Positions 35,520 to 49,500 of a DNA stretch of 64,000 nucleotides are shown here, one piece after another (within the stretch, counting starts at the first letter, position 1; the number at the start of each line of letters is the position of its first letter). A model generated the notes under the pieces. The model saw only the letters and a list, made by a program, of their open reading frames with translations, was not told the origin of the DNA and did not search any database. The DNA is taken from contig OY744531.1 in assembly GCA_963556195.1 (NCBI GenBank), positions 107,052,620 to 107,116,619 of the forward strand, read 5' to 3'. This DNA comes from Sepiola atlantica. Its lineage: Eukaryota > Mollusca > Cephalopoda > Sepiida > Sepiolidae. A program made the position numbers and the translations under genes.

Positions 35520-38162
35520 GTGAATTCCATCATTAAAAAAGTCCAACAGATCATTTGGTCGAATTTAAGGCGCATTTATTAGGAAGGAACATCGAATGAC
35601 GATTTTCTTTGAGCATGAAACTGTGGTATTAGATTTGCATGATCTCTAAAAGGTAGATTACTTTATCGACTACGCCTTATCCGACAGAAAATGTAAAGTT
35701 AACATTTGATCTACTCATTCAGATATGAAAACTCCCAAAGAGAAAATCTCACTAAACAATTGTTTATAACGATAGTTCGATTTATACCAAAAAAAAAAAA
35801 AAATTATCATTTGGGATCGATTCGTCTTTATTTGTGGACGACATCTAATGCGTTACAGCTTAAAATATATGCATTATCTACTGGGAATGACGTTAAACTG
35901 CATCCAGTGGTGAAAACCCAGTTCTAGGTCCTCTCTCGCTTGGACTGGTAGTACCTGTCAGGGTCCCATCTATGGGTTAAATGGAATCTGTCCGGAGAAC
36001 AACATGAAACTGATCAGCAATAGAACTTTCTTTCTTTCATCCTGACTAAATAATGAAAGCAAAGTTCATCAATAAATATTTGAAAATATTTTTTTTAAAC
36101 TTAAAAAAAAAAAAAGGAAACATTAAAATGACTGGATTCGGCATTAAATAACTGTTGCATTTCTCCCCTCCCCTCCAAGGGGGATGTCTAATGTTTTGTG
36201 TGTCACGGGGTCAAATAATGTTTGCTATTGAATGCAAATGAACACATTGTAACAGTACAATTAAATCATACCTAATCGTGTCTTCAACCGTCGACCACCA
36301 AGACTGAGGACGCTACATCTAAGATTACCTCTCGTCGTTCCCTAGTTGGCTACCTCTCCGTGGGGGGTACATTCTCACTCTGGGATCAAAGTTGGCATAA
36401 CAACACAAAGAAAAAGACTAGTTCCCAGATTTGTAGAAGGGTCCTTTAATTAGGCTGTTGACGTTGCCTTTTCGGGGGGTAAGGGGTTCTTCTAGTGGTA
36501 GAGAAAGATTTCTGGGGTCTGACCCCTTCGTTTAAAATTGATTCTTAAATCATTTCTTATCACGCTTCATCACTTCGAGCTTCCAACCGAGAGTCTCCAC
36601 TCTTCGTGCCTATACTATCTCGTGTGACATCATTTTCTCCCGCTTGTGTTATCGGCTTCAACGACCAGCCACCTGACCGATATCCTGTTGACACGTGAAC
36701 GTTTCCTCTGCAAAGTTAAATTGTTAAATAACTACTAGCAGGCGTATCCTTACTAATTAGCCATTCGAAATGGATTAATATGCCGGTTAATATACAGATA
36801 TATATATTTAGGCAAACGTTATTAACTAACACGGAGTGTTTTTGTTTGATAAGACTTTATTTTTTCAATTTTCCGAATGGTCCATTTAGTGTTTCGGTCA
36901 AATTGCTGTAAGTTCCATGTGTTTTTTGTTTCATTTTCTTTCCTTTTTTGCGAGTACTTTCGATTTGATTCCTCAAATCATCTTCAGGCGGTGTTAGTTT
37001 TGGTTTCTTAAGAAATGTCGTTACTGTTAAGTATTTTTTATCATAACGGCCAGTAATTTACAACTTAAAAGGAGCGTCTATAATATTGAGATGTGACATG
37101 AGAGCGTGATTACGTTCTAAGAGCGTGCAAGATTCAAAAGTTTGATTGCTTCACCGTTAAGAATTTGATTACGTTCTGAGCGCGTTTATGATTCAAACGT
37201 ATAATTGCCATTATGGCTAAGAATTTGATGACATTTGTTACTATGCTAGACACTTTAACATATTATGACTAGTATATATATATATATAATATGCACACGA
37301 TTGAGTAATTTTTAAAGAATTAAATAGACAATGGAAAATGGTTTAAGATTTTTTTGTGTGTTTAACTTTGCCCTCGTGGGGAGGCAAGTAAATTGGAACA
37401 ATGGGCGGATGTTTTAATTTAAAAAAAATTTTTTTTTTTTAAAGATTTCGACTCTCTCTACCATGTTACAACGCTAAGTCACGCTTTTCGCCGTGAACAT
37501 TTTGATCAAAGCAGATATATTATTATTCATGCTTTACTTCCATTAAAAGGAAATATTTTATTCAAGCATTTCATAAATACACGTGGAATCTTTATTTATT
37601 TATTTTTTTTTAAGACACTCAAACCGAAATATCTTCACAGAATTTTTTTGCGATTTTGAATCGAATGAAACAAATACATGTCCTACAACTTCTGTGAAGT
37701 GTATTTTAAATGCATATCGAGTGAAAGATTAATTTATTTTAAAAGATGAAAATTGCTACTTGTGCAGTTTACAGACCGTGCTGAAATAATGTTATTATTT
37801 AGTAACTCATTCTTAACATGGGGAGAGGTGGGCTTTAACTATTCTGTACTTTCACCTAACAATTTAATGAACAAAAAATACTGTAAAAATTGAAATTAAC
37901 TTGAAAATCTTATCAAAAAAAAAAATAGCACGGTTCATAAACTGCAGAAGTATCCAAAAATGATCAATGAATGTTAAGATTTTATTAAAATCTGAATGAG
38001 TTCTTCCATCGTGTTTCTTTACATATGACCGCTTAGTTGGAATGACACGACACTGATCGGTTTTGTAAACATTTCAAACAAAATCTCTGCAACTGCCGAT
38101 CGCGTGGATTTTACTCTTTTTGCTCTTTTAGAATGCATGTCTAAGTATTAGTTTTTTTTTTT
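35520..38162. other. No gene seen
   Basis: Contains a loose 90-base duplication at 37080-37240 (GATTACGTTCT(A/G)AG(A/C)GCGT) and a degraded GGTGCTTCT-type end at about 37930-37955. Confidence 0.55.
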
Positions 38163-39697
38163 TTTGAATAATTCTATTTTGAATGATTCTATTTTGAATG
38201 ATTCTATTTTGAATGATTCTATTTTGAATGATTCTATTTTGAATGATTTCTATTTTGAATGATTTCTATTTTGAATGATTCTATTTTGAATGATTCTATT
38301 TTGAATGATTCTATTTTGAATGATTCTATTTTGAATGATTCTATTTTGAATGATTCTATTTTGAATGATTCTATTTTGAATGATTCTATTTTGAATGATT
38401 CTATTTTGAATGATTTCTATTTTGAATGATTTCTATTTTGAATGATTCTATTTTGAATGATTCTATTTTGAATGATTCTATTTTGAATGATTCTATTTTG
38501 AATGATTCTATTTTGAATGATTTCTATTTTGAATGATTTCTATTTTGAATGATTCTATTTTGAATGATTCTATTTTGAATGATTCTATTTTGAATGATTC
38601 TATTTTGAATGATTCTATTTTGAATGATTCTATTTTGAATGATTCTATTTTGAATGATTCTATTTTGAATGATTCTATTTTGAATGATTCTATTTTGAAT
38701 GATTCTATTTTGAATGATTCTATTTTGAATGATTCTATTTTGAATGATTCTATTTTGAATGATTCTATTTTGAATGATTCTATTTTGAATGATTCTATTT
38801 TGAATGATTCTATTTTGAATGATTCTATTTTGAATGATTCTATTTTGAATGATTCTATTTTGAATGATTCTATTTTGAATGATTCTATTTTGAATGATTC
38901 TATTTTGAATGATTCTATTTTGAATGATTCTATTTTGAATGATTCTATTTTGAATGATTCTATTTGGAACGATTCTATTTGGAACGATTCTATTTGGAAC
39001 GATTCTATTTGGAACGATTCTATTTGGAACGATTCTATTTGGAACGATTCTATTTGGAACGATTCTATTTGGAACGATTCTATTTGGAACGATTCTATTT
39101 GGAACGATTCTATTTGGAACGATTCTATTTGGAACGATTCTATTTGGAACGATTCTATTTGGAACGATTCTATTTGGAACGATTCTATTTGGAACGATTC
39201 TATTTGGAACGATTCTATTTGGAACGATTCTATTTGGAACGATTCTATTTGGAACGATTCTATTTGGAACGATTCTATTTGGAACGATTCTATTTGGAAC
39301 GATTCTATTTGGAACGATTCTATTTGGAACGATTCTATTTGGAACGATTCTATTTGGAACGATTCTATTTGGAACGATTCTATTTTGAACGATTCTATTT
39401 TGAAAGATTCTATTTTGAAAGATTCTATTTTGAAAGATTCTATTTTGAAAGATTCTATTTTGAACGATTCTATTTTGAACGATTCTATTTTGAACGATTC
39501 TATTTTGAACGATTCTATTTTGAACGATTCTATTTTGAACGATTCTATTTTGAACGATTCTATTTTGAACGATTCTATTTTGAACGATTCTATTTTGAAC
39601 GATTCTATTTTGAACGATTCTATTTTGAACGATTCTATTTTGAACGATTCTATTTTGAACGATTCTATTTTGAACGATTCTATTTTGAACGATTCTA
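38163..39697 (+). repeat. 15-bp satellite array, about 102 copies in sequence blocks
   Basis: Unit GATTCTATTTTGAAT. Block 1 (to about 38965) has TTTTGAAT, with three pairs of 16-bp units (GATTTCTA). Block 2 (about 38966-39375) is TTTGGAAC throughout. Block 3 (to 39697) is TTTTGAAC with four consecutive TTTTGAAA units near its start. Long open frames on both strands follow from the period. Confidence 0.98.
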
Positions 39698-40841
39698 AAA
39701 GGATTATAGCTTTTGTTATGCTTAAGAATTCAATATTTTTTTCCTGATTAATTTTAGACAATAAGTAAACTAAAAGGGTTTTTTTATGTACGAAAATCAG
39801 TATTTATAGTTTAATTTCTCTTTAAAAAAAACTTTTCTTTTAAAGATTCAATAATAAATTTTAGAAACCATGAAAATAGAAATTTTTTTGTGTGTAAAAG
39901 TTAAAGCTAAAGAAGTTTTACTAATTTAACAGAAAAATTTAGAAATATTTAATAAATACGAGACTTACTCGTGACCCATTGGGTCATAACCACTACCATT
40001 CTCCATTTTTGATTTCATTTGAAAATTCACAAACTGACATATCTGTTCAGATATGATTTTTCTATGACTAAAAAAAATAAGTCTCTATGGATAATATGGA
40101 GGTAAATATATTGTTATTTTACGATCTAATTTGTTGTGTTTATCGTCTGTACAAACAATGTAAAAATATATGCATGGCAAAATAAATTAAGAAATGCTAA
40201 AAAACGGTCACTTTGTTTCTCTAAATGAAAAATATTACAGGAGTTGAATCAACATGCAGTAAGGAGGCGAGAGACTTGTTCAGTTAATTACAAATTATTG
40301 CCAGTTCTAAGAATTTAAATGGAATTTCTTTCAAACATAATTCAATGAGGAATATTTTAGCATGTATTTTGTCTCCTTGAAGTGTGTGTATGTAATGTGT
40401 GTGTGAAAAAAGGAAAGCCAAAAATGATGTATTCATTAACTTTATTGAAAGACTTCCTCAGGATGAAGAAAGCAATGTAGAAAAATAAAACAGAATATTA
40501 ATTTTGATTTGTCAGAAAGTGTCCAGATTTCGGCATGGTTGTTGACGTGAACACGCAGAGAATGAAAAACATAATTTTGGTTATAGCGTTATCAGCAGTG
40601 GCCTGTCTCTTGCAGACGCTAAATAAGATAATTCCTTAATATTTGAAGGCATATTTAAGTGTTTTTGCGGTGATTGTCTAAAAAGTGCTTCTTTCTGTTG
40701 CGATACCTGGATGATGTGGAGGGGTGAGTTTTTCTATTATCATATTTTTAAACAATTTAGAAAAAAAAAATATTTTAATGAATTATTTCTATAAAAAAAT
40801 GTACTGGTGAATTTACTTTTTCTTTTTTCTTTCTTTTCTAG
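39698..40841. other. Intron sequence before the PTP4A start exon
   Basis: AT-rich; no coding exon recognised. Confidence 0.6.
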
Positions 40842-41414
40842 TTTTTTGGTGAATTTGGTCATACATTTATGGAGTTTGTGACCAACAGTGGAGATTTCTG
40901 CCAGGCGCAACACGTGTAATACTAGTGGTGTGTTAGTCAAAACTGGTGAAACTGAGGTGGAGACGACGAGTGAAGCTCGAAACAAACCGCAACAGTCGTG
41001 ACACTCTGACGAGCTTTCCGTTGACTGAAGTTTGCTGTTGTAGCAACTTGAACGTAAGGGTTTTTGGATGGCGATAGCGTGTGCTTTTAACCAATTCATT
41101 TTTCTCCCTTATTGGAAATCTCCAGTCGATGTACAACTGGACAGTGGCAGGATTGGGCGACAACCCGACTGTTGATCCTTGCTATTATTAGTGCGTGGGA
41201 ACTGCCACCTTTAGCAGGACGCTATCTGCTGATCAACCATTTAATTTCCATTATTGTAAAGTAAATTCATACATTATATACGTACATCAAGTGAAAGTTC
41301 ATCATGAGAGCTATACGATCCACCAAGCCCGAACCTGCTGAAATTTCGCATAAACATATGAGATTTCTTATAATGGACCGGCCAACTGATGGAACATTGG
41401 ATAAATTCATCGAG
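40842..41414 (+). CDS. PTP4A: PTP4A exon with 5' UTR and residues 1-37
   Basis: A strong acceptor (long pyrimidine run ending TTTTCTAG at 40841) precedes the exon. 5' UTR runs to 41303, coding from ATG 41304 ([20 protein letters not shown]...DKFIE). The coding part ends at GAG 41412-41414, followed by GCAAGT, a GC-type 5' splice site. Using the GT five bases further on would shift the frame. The Glu|Glu phase-0 junction (KFIE|ELK) joins exactly to the next exon. The 5' boundary is inferred and less certain than the coding part. Confidence 0.85.
41068..41175 (+). promoter_or_regulatory. Second, overlapping upstream ORF (35 codons)
   Basis: ATG 41068 to TGA 41173-41175 in another frame (MAIACAFNQFIFLPYW...). 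It overlaps the 20-codon upstream ORF, so ribosomes initiating here would bypass the second start. Weak start context apart from G at +4. No protein family recognised. Confidence 0.3.
41129..41191 (+). promoter_or_regulatory. Upstream ORF (20 codons) in PTP4A 5' leader
   Basis: ATG 41129 to TAG 41189-41191 encodes MYNWTVAGLGDN followed by PTVDPCYY, ending 112 bases before the PTP4A start. Vertebrate PRL mRNAs are known to carry a conserved, magnesium-responsive upstream ORF that represses translation. Whether this peptide is its homologue cannot be checked here, but its balanced composition against AT-rich flanks hints at constraint. Its ATG context is weak (T at -3). Confidence 0.5.
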
Positions 41415-42590
41415 GCAAGTTTTTTTTTCTTCTTTTTTTTTCTTTTTCTTTTTTTTTCTTTTTTTTCTTTTTTTTTCTTTTTTTCTTTTTTTTTTTCTTT
41501 TTTTTAATTCTCTTTGTGTGTGATATTAGTGCCGCACGCACCACTGCTTATCTTACTCCTTTAACGAGTAAAAAAAAAACCTTGAAAACTCTAATGCATT
41601 TGCATTAAAAGAAAGTCTGAAAACGTTTTTGATTTTGATAATTAATCCGTAGAAAGTTTATAATTCTGCCTCCATTTGTTCGATCCTAATTCAATAATGA
41701 GTTCTATTAATTTAGACAAAAAATGATTGTTTTATTGAATTTGACGGCTTTGCTGTATTTTTTAATTTTTTTTTTTTGTGCCGTTTTGTTAATAAAATAA
41801 TCTAATCTAACTAGAAGAACCGAATTGAATCAAAATAACTTGATAAGAAAATCGTGGTTAGACGAAACCATTCGATATCTGTATATTTTTAGGACATCTC
41901 TTTCTGCACAATTTCTTTCTATGCCTTTTAATGGATTTTAGGATTTAATTCTGTTTCCAATTTTTTATTAATGGCAAATCATATTTTAATTAATTTAACC
42001 GACAAGTGCAGGTGATTTACTGAAGATTTGATGCTAAAATTATTAGTTTAAAAATGTTACAAGGTTTTAGATGTAAACCTTGTTTTTTTTTTTAATTCTC
42101 ATAACTGAATAAGAATACTTACCAAAGTGTGTGTGTGTGTGTGGGGGGGGGGGGGGGGCTCTATAAAAATAATTTCAGATGAATTCTTATCTAATGTTGT
42201 TCCTCAAATATTTTGTCGAAGCATTTCTAAAGCAAAATTCTACTTGTTATCTACACTAAGAAAACTTTCAACTATTTTCTAGCATTCGTTTGATATTTTC
42301 TCATAGAATTAATTTTATTTCGCCTCTTCACACAGGAACTGAAAACTCGTGGTGCCAAAGATGTTGTTAGGGTGTGTGAACCAACTTATCCAACAGAGAA
42401 ATTACATGCAGAAGGAATCAGGGTTTATGTAAGTATATTTACTATCTCTTTTCGCTACATCTTTCTACCTTGTAGAAAAATAGAACTCTGAAGATGCATC
42501 TAATCGGAGTAAAGAATCTAATGACCAACGTAGGAATCGCAAGTTTCATCAGAATTGCTGCTAAAGTAAAATAATTCGCAAGAAATTACA

Positions 42591-42621
<31 letters not shown>

Positions 42622-45600
42622 TATATAGTTCACCCCAAACAAGGCAGGCCGCCACTGTAGATGTAAGGGACTACTGAGAAAAAGGGGGAAATTTGGAGCT
42701 GCGCAGCGAGATGTCTGTTTACATTAGTTTTAAATTTCTGCATGTCAGGAAAACAGGGAGCGGGGGGAGTTCCAGAGTCCAGCAGCACGAGGAAATAAGC
42801 TTTTAGTATAGAAAGCTCTTCGGCATCTGGGGACCGCCATAGTGAATGGGTGAGATTTGGCAGATTGTCGGGTTGGTTTAGTGAATTTACGTCGTGGGGG
42901 GCACCAGAGCAACAAGCTCATCAGAGCACAATCTACTGAAGTACTTGTAAAACAGGCACACGGAAACAACATTGCGACGATGGGACAGGGGCTGGAGCTT
43001 GGTGGATAGTGAGGGACCTATCAAGTTGGCGACTCTTTTTTGGACCTTGTCTAAGAGGGAGAAACATCCCCCAGCCCAGATGTGGCAACAATACTCCATG
43101 CATAGGCAGATGGTGGCTCTGTAGAGATATAGGATAATGTCAGGTGTGAGAAGTTTACTGGCACAGTAGAGGGAGCCCACTTCTTTGCAGCAGCCCTGGC
43201 AATGTCTTCAATGTATTTGTTCGAATTCAGGCTTTAAATTATAATTTTTAAACCAATTGGAATGTTTGCATAATTCAAATGATTTTGGACTCCGATTTTT
43301 CTAATTCTTTTTTATCTGTAATAAAATAATAAAAAAAAAAATTCAAGGAACGGTTAATGCTACATAATGTCCTACATACACATATTAAAGATAGTTTTTT
43401 GTGAAAAAAATGAGTTTCAAATACTAAAATAGAAGTAACAAAAAAAAAAATTATAATTGTTTCTTTTTTTAAAATTTCAAATGAATTATTTTTCAGACGA
43501 TTCTTCCCATTGTAGATCTCTTTAAATTTTTTAAAATTTATTCAAATTTATTAAAAATAAATATATCACTTTTCTTTCCTTGCAGAGAAGTTGAAATCAG
43601 TTTTTCTCAAAAATATCTGACAAATAGCATCACTATAAAAGCAACGAGTTATTTTGAAAAATAATTTTTTTAAATCAGATTTTTGTTTTGTTCAAATATA
43701 ATTTCATCTTTTAACAGTAAAAATCTGTTTTCAACTGTGCTCTCGTGCGTGACAAACACCTGTGTGTAATCAGGTTCTGTATTCTGGGTCCCTGTTTTAC
43801 ATGGATATAAAAAATAAACTTTTTAAACAAAAAGTTTATACAATTCTCGTGCTAATATTTTGTTTCTTTTTCCTGCAAGTGAATCATGCCGTGTGTAAAA
43901 GTTACATTATCATCAGCATTTTAACAAACCGTTTAAAACCAACATTTTCGCCCATTTTCACCATCTGTGCTTATTCCGATACAATTTTTTGTAGCAAACC
44001 TAGTTTTCCAAAAGAAAATGCTGCCAGCTTGCGTTCTTCCAAATGACAAAACAACAATTCTTTATTTCCTACTATTAAATGACTTGTACAATTGCACACT
44101 AAACTGAAGTCGACTTGTATCGATTTAATTTTTCAAGGACTGGAAATTTGATGATGGGAGTCATCCTCCAATGGATGTTATTGATGACTGGTTAAATCTG
44201 CTAAAGGCTCGTTTCAGAGATGATCCTGGCTGCTGCGTTGCTGTACATTGTGTTGCTGGACTTGGGAGGTTTGTAGTTCAAATGCTTTCTTTATCTTTAA
44301 TTCATTCAATTAATTGATATCAAATTCATTCAATTAATTGATATCAAATTCATTCAATTAATTGATATCAAATTCATTCAATTAATTGATATCAAATTCA
44401 TTCAATTAATTGATATCAAATTCATTCAATTAATTGATATCAAATTCATTCAATTAATTGATATCAAATTCATTCAATTAATTGATATCAAATTCATTCA
44501 ATTAATTGATATCAAATTCATTCAATTAATTGATATCAAATTCATTCAATTAATTGATATCAAATTCATTCAATTAATTGATATCAAATTCATTCAATTA
44601 ATTGATATCAAATTCATTCAATTAATTGATATCAAATTCATTCAATTAATTGATATCAAATTCATTCAATTAATTGATATCAAATTCATTCAATTAATTG
44701 ATATCAAATTCATTCAATTAATTGATATCAAATTCATTCAATTAATTGATATCAAATTCAATCAATTAATTGATATCAAATTCAATCAATTAATTTATAT
44801 CAAATTCATTCAATTGATTGATATCAAATTCATTCAATTGATTGATATCAAATTCATTCAATTGATTGATATCAAATTCATTTAAGATTTCACTTTCAAA
44901 CATGCACTGCGGTTCAACTTATTTTTAATAACTTAAAAATTACTTGACCAATACTAAACAAATTGTAACACAGAATACACTAACGTGTTTGGTAATTGAC
45001 TATAGTTTTTGAAATACACGTTTCTTTAAAATTAACTCTTCAGACATTATTTTAATCAATACATTTCTATTTTTACGATGAAAATGCATATATCAAGCAT
45101 CTTATATAAGCCAAATTTTTTCTTCGTAACTAGAATGTTCTCTTATATTGTGAACAAGATTGAAAAAAATAAAATTTGGTTATTTTCATTTATTTGAAAA
45201 GTTTCTAATCTGATTTATAGTTTTTAGTTTCAACTTTATTATGAATAGGAAACCTTTTATATTTTGCATGATTTTTTTTTTTTTGATTTTTTTTTCATGC
45301 ACGAATTACACATGTTAATAAAACAATTTCCTGGTCGATGTATCTGGATTGATGAAAGGCGACATCATTTCTAATTTGTATGTTATGGAATTTGCTAATA
45401 ATTCATTTCATGGCAGCAATTAGCAGAAATAAATAAGTAAAAAAAAAACAAAACAAAAAACTAGCATCAGGCGGAATTTTCATGAACAGAATTTCTTTCC
45501 GAGAGCTTCCTGTCTACGGAACATATTTGATAAGTGGGGACTCAGTATTTTTTTGAAAAAAACAGAAAAAATGCAGAAAAATAACCAATTGGACAGTTTT

Positions 45601-46494
45601 TGAGCGAGGGAATAAGTGCACCTACATTCTATATCGACAGTAAATGTTGGAATTTTAAAGAAAAATGCTTTTACCATCTCACTATCAATATGAAAATTAG
45701 TATTTAAATAAATTTTTTGTTGTTTTTAGTGTTTAAAAATCATCTCATTCTTCTATATATTTGGTTGACTTGTCTAAGATAGTAATGCGATTAAAAATTG
45801 TATGAATGTTTTGTAATTGCTAATTGTTTCCTTTGTTTCTACCCCTTTCCAGGGCTCCTGTACTTGTGGCATTGGCATTGACTGAATGTGGCATGAAATA
45901 TGAAGATGCTGTAGAGCTGATCAGAAAGTAAGCTGGACAATTTTACTGGAAAAAAATTTAAAAAAATAAATAAATAACACTTTCTTTCTAAAGGTTGCTT
46001 TAAAACTGATTTTTAAAAAAAAATTTTTTTTAAACAAATTTAAAAAAATAAATAAATAACACTTTCTTTCTAAAGGTTGATGCTTTAAAACTGATTTAAA
46101 AAAAAAAAAAAAATTTTTTTTTTTTTTAAACAAATACTTGTGTATTCCGTCATGTTTTTATCAAAAATAATTAAGGAGAAAAAAATACTTTGCAAGTGTT
46201 CGCACTAAGATTCATATAGAATAAGGTCTGAATCAGTGAAGTTGAAAAAAAAAATCAGTAAATAAAAAATAAATTATTACAGGTTTTACGGCGTGTCAAC
46301 CCTTTAGCTGATTTTATGTCGAATACTTATGGGTTTGGGAGGGGTTCCCTCCCCCCCCCTTCCTTTAGTTGATATATAAGTATTTTTATTTTTTTTTTTT
46401 TTTTAATGAAAGTATTATGTGGGTTTGTTTTTCTCAAAAATGTATTTAATTATTTTTTTTTTTATTCAAGTTATTTCTTGTTGCTACAGAATCA

Positions 46495-46544
<50 letters not shown>

Positions 46545-49500
46545 GTTGCTCTTTATTATAGACTGAAGGATTGGCAAAAAATATTTGATCTTTCCGAGAA
46601 GGGCTTATTGTTATTTACATGTTTTGGATTGTTTTTCTCATCTTGGTTGCTGCCATGGTACTCTTCGTCCTTTTATGCAAATTTTAACTTTATTTGGGTC
46701 GTTTGTCACATCGATGAAGACATTGAAGACAATCCGTTTTTGGTCTCTGCCAATATTTTGTCGGCATTAAAATAACAAAAGATTCTGCCATAGATTTGCC
46801 AATGTTTTATTGACTATTTATTAAAAATGCTTAATTTGTGCATCTAATAAATGGCTGATTGTTTTGAAGTCTAGTTTCTAAATTTTTACATTTAATTATT
46901 CATGTGATGTTAAAATGTAAAAAAAAAAAAAAGGGTACTAATATCAAATATGAGCCAGTTTCTAGGAACTTTTTAAGTTTTATTTTCAAGAAAGATGGCA
47001 AATAACAAACGAACAAAACCTAGCGAAATCACTGTTAATAAAAAAAAATTTATTTAAAAAAATAAAATAAAAATAATAAACAACTGTTAATAAATACATT
47101 TTGATTTTTTTGCATTTCTGTTTGTATTCAATCGACTGGTTAAAAAGTGTTTTTTTTTTTTTGTGTTTCTTAAGATTGAAAAATAATTTTGTGTTTTGGG
47201 GGTCTTTTTTGACATTGTCTTTTTTAATCGGTCAGGTTAGAGTTATGGTTAAACAGAGACTCATCTATCTCAACCGTATGCTCTGGGCCTCCAATCTGAC
47301 AAAGATTTTGTAACAAATTGTCTTCGCAGACCTTCCTCAAAAAATTCTTCCAATTGGCTTGCGTGTTTGGTGATCCAACGCCGCATTCCTTCCACGTCAT
47401 CTGCCAGCTGATTGGCTAAACGCCTCGGCATCTCTCCGGTGTTTACGTAACATGCACGAATACTGATTCATATTCGATATCAGTATTAAAAAAATAATTA
47501 TCTTGTAATCCGTGACATTTTAGCGATTTGAATCTTGAAGCTCAACTTTTTTTGTCGTGATTACCATTTTTCTGATTACGTTATAACTTGTTGTGAAATC
47601 TGTTTGTTTGGTGGCGATGCATTTGTGGCTTAGCTTAAACGAAGAACTCTACTTTAATACTAGCCAGAAATCATATTTCGATTGGCAGAAATCATATTTC
47701 GATTGGCAGTTTAAAGGCTTTAAACTAAGTGTTTTATTTGCCACAAAGAAATGACTGACATCCCAGTTTTACTTGAGTGTAAGAAGATTTGACAAACCAT
47801 TTTTTTAGGAGATTCAATTGGGTGTACTCCGGGTGGAGAATTATGTTCAAATTTTGAGTTGGAAATTTCCCGAAAAATGAAGAAAAAATAGACTGAAATT
47901 TACTCTTAAAATATTCTTAGGTGAATTATAAAGAAAATTTTAAAAAATAACCAAACTTTTTTTGTTTGGACTCTTTGGCGAGAGAGAATGATTTCAGTTA
48001 TCAAAATAAAATCTCTGAAAAAATGAATTAGTTTGAGGATTTTTTAAATATTACACATATTAAAAAAAAAAAAGTGTCCATTATATTACAATGGATGAAG
48101 AAAACTAAAAATTAATTTTTTTTTTTTTTAACTGAACCAGTGTAGGCATTTATTTTTTAAATAACCCATAACTGTTACTACAGTTCGATCCTTCTAGAAA
48201 GAAGTTAAGAAGCATGGAACACAAGACTAATGTGTTCAGTAGAAATTTCCATAAAGTTATCGACTATGAAAAAATCACCGAAGAAAGGCGAAGAGTACAA
48301 CGGTGAAAATGGCAGAAACCCGACCGAATAAATCTATTTTTAAACATGTTTAAACCTCCAATGAAAGGGATATAACTCTTACTGACTTTTACATCTGGGT
48401 ACTAATATTTTATTTTTTTGCCGCTGGCTACTCATATCCTTGATTTCATTAAAATTAACCGACAGGTTTACATTAAAAAAAAAAAAGCAATTCTAAATAA
48501 CAACCGTCTTTTTTTTTTTATATTTACTTTTTTTTTGGTTTCAGTTTTTAATTTATGGTAGATAAAATTTTATTCCAGGACAAGAAATACAATTTCAAGC
48601 CAACAATAAATAAACAATCATGGCTGCCATTGTGAAGACAAAGTAAAACAAGTCCAATCTAATATATAAAGTAGAGACGATTTTTTCCCCTGTACCTTCT
48701 CGGAGAATAGGAAAATAACCACATCACACCCTACTAAGCTCACCATTATATTACACTTATTCACTCGAGCGTGTTTTAGTAAATTTTTTATTTTTTTCCA
48801 GCTAACACTAAATATTACATTCGGCCCGCCATCTTCGACTCTCCGACAAATCACCTCCATATAGGTAGTAGCAAAAACTTTTCTCCCTAACAATTATGTA
48901 CTGTCACTCCACTCATCGACACCGGGAACTAATAAACACAGTTTAATTTTCACAAAACAGTCCGTCCTTATTTATTATTTGCCTGGTATTAATTTACTAC
49001 GTAATATAAAGCAATACACTTAATGACCGCTCCCGTTCACTCCGATGATTTTCCGCGAATATCAGATTACGTTATTTCTAATTCTACCTATAACTTGTAC
49101 ATTTACATTCATTCCGGAATTAAGCGAATGAAATTAACGAACACAGTTCCTGCAACATTTACTCATTCAACATGGCGGCTACAATTTCTTGATCGAATCA
49201 ACTTCCTATTTAATTCAATAAGCGCCAATATACTCGTAGACCCCGATACATTTACATTTTCAAAATCATACACCTTTAACACGCATATTGTAGAAAACTT
49301 GCTCAAATCTTAACATAACACGATAACATGCATGCCAATAAACAAGCTTAGCTTAATTGGTCTATTTTTACATATTTTTGGAAGTCGAAACCGTGGCGCA
49401 GTCGTTAAGAAGGCAGATTGCATGATCGACAGTTTCAGCGTTCGATCTCATTCTACTCTGCCACTTTTCTCTTTCTTTTTTTTTTTAAATTAAAACATGC

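Noticed and set aside
34583..35582. Four long repetitive ORFs of about 280-320 codons
   Set aside because: All are the 36-bp satellite in different frames; no start context, flanking exons or known repeat protein.
38508..39761. Long open frames (over 400 codons) on both strands
   Set aside because: They are the 15-bp array read in phase; simultaneous openness on both strands follows from the period.
40740..41163. Minus-strand ORFs of 119 and 76 codons
   Set aside because: Antisense shadows of the PTP4A 5' UTR exon with no motif.
41304..41507. A 67-codon single-exon ORF at the PTP4A start
   Set aside because: Beyond Glu37 it reads through the pyrimidine tract of the intron; the true continuation is the exon at 42336.
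46419..46775. A 118-codon ORF in the last PTP4A intron
   Set aside because: Its first half is poly-T and (TA)n translation; no recognised domain and no good splice sites joining it to PTP4A.
49390..49462. tRNA gene
   Set aside because: A and B boxes are present, but no acceptor stem or anticodon arm could be fitted; it lies inside a Helitron-like element.
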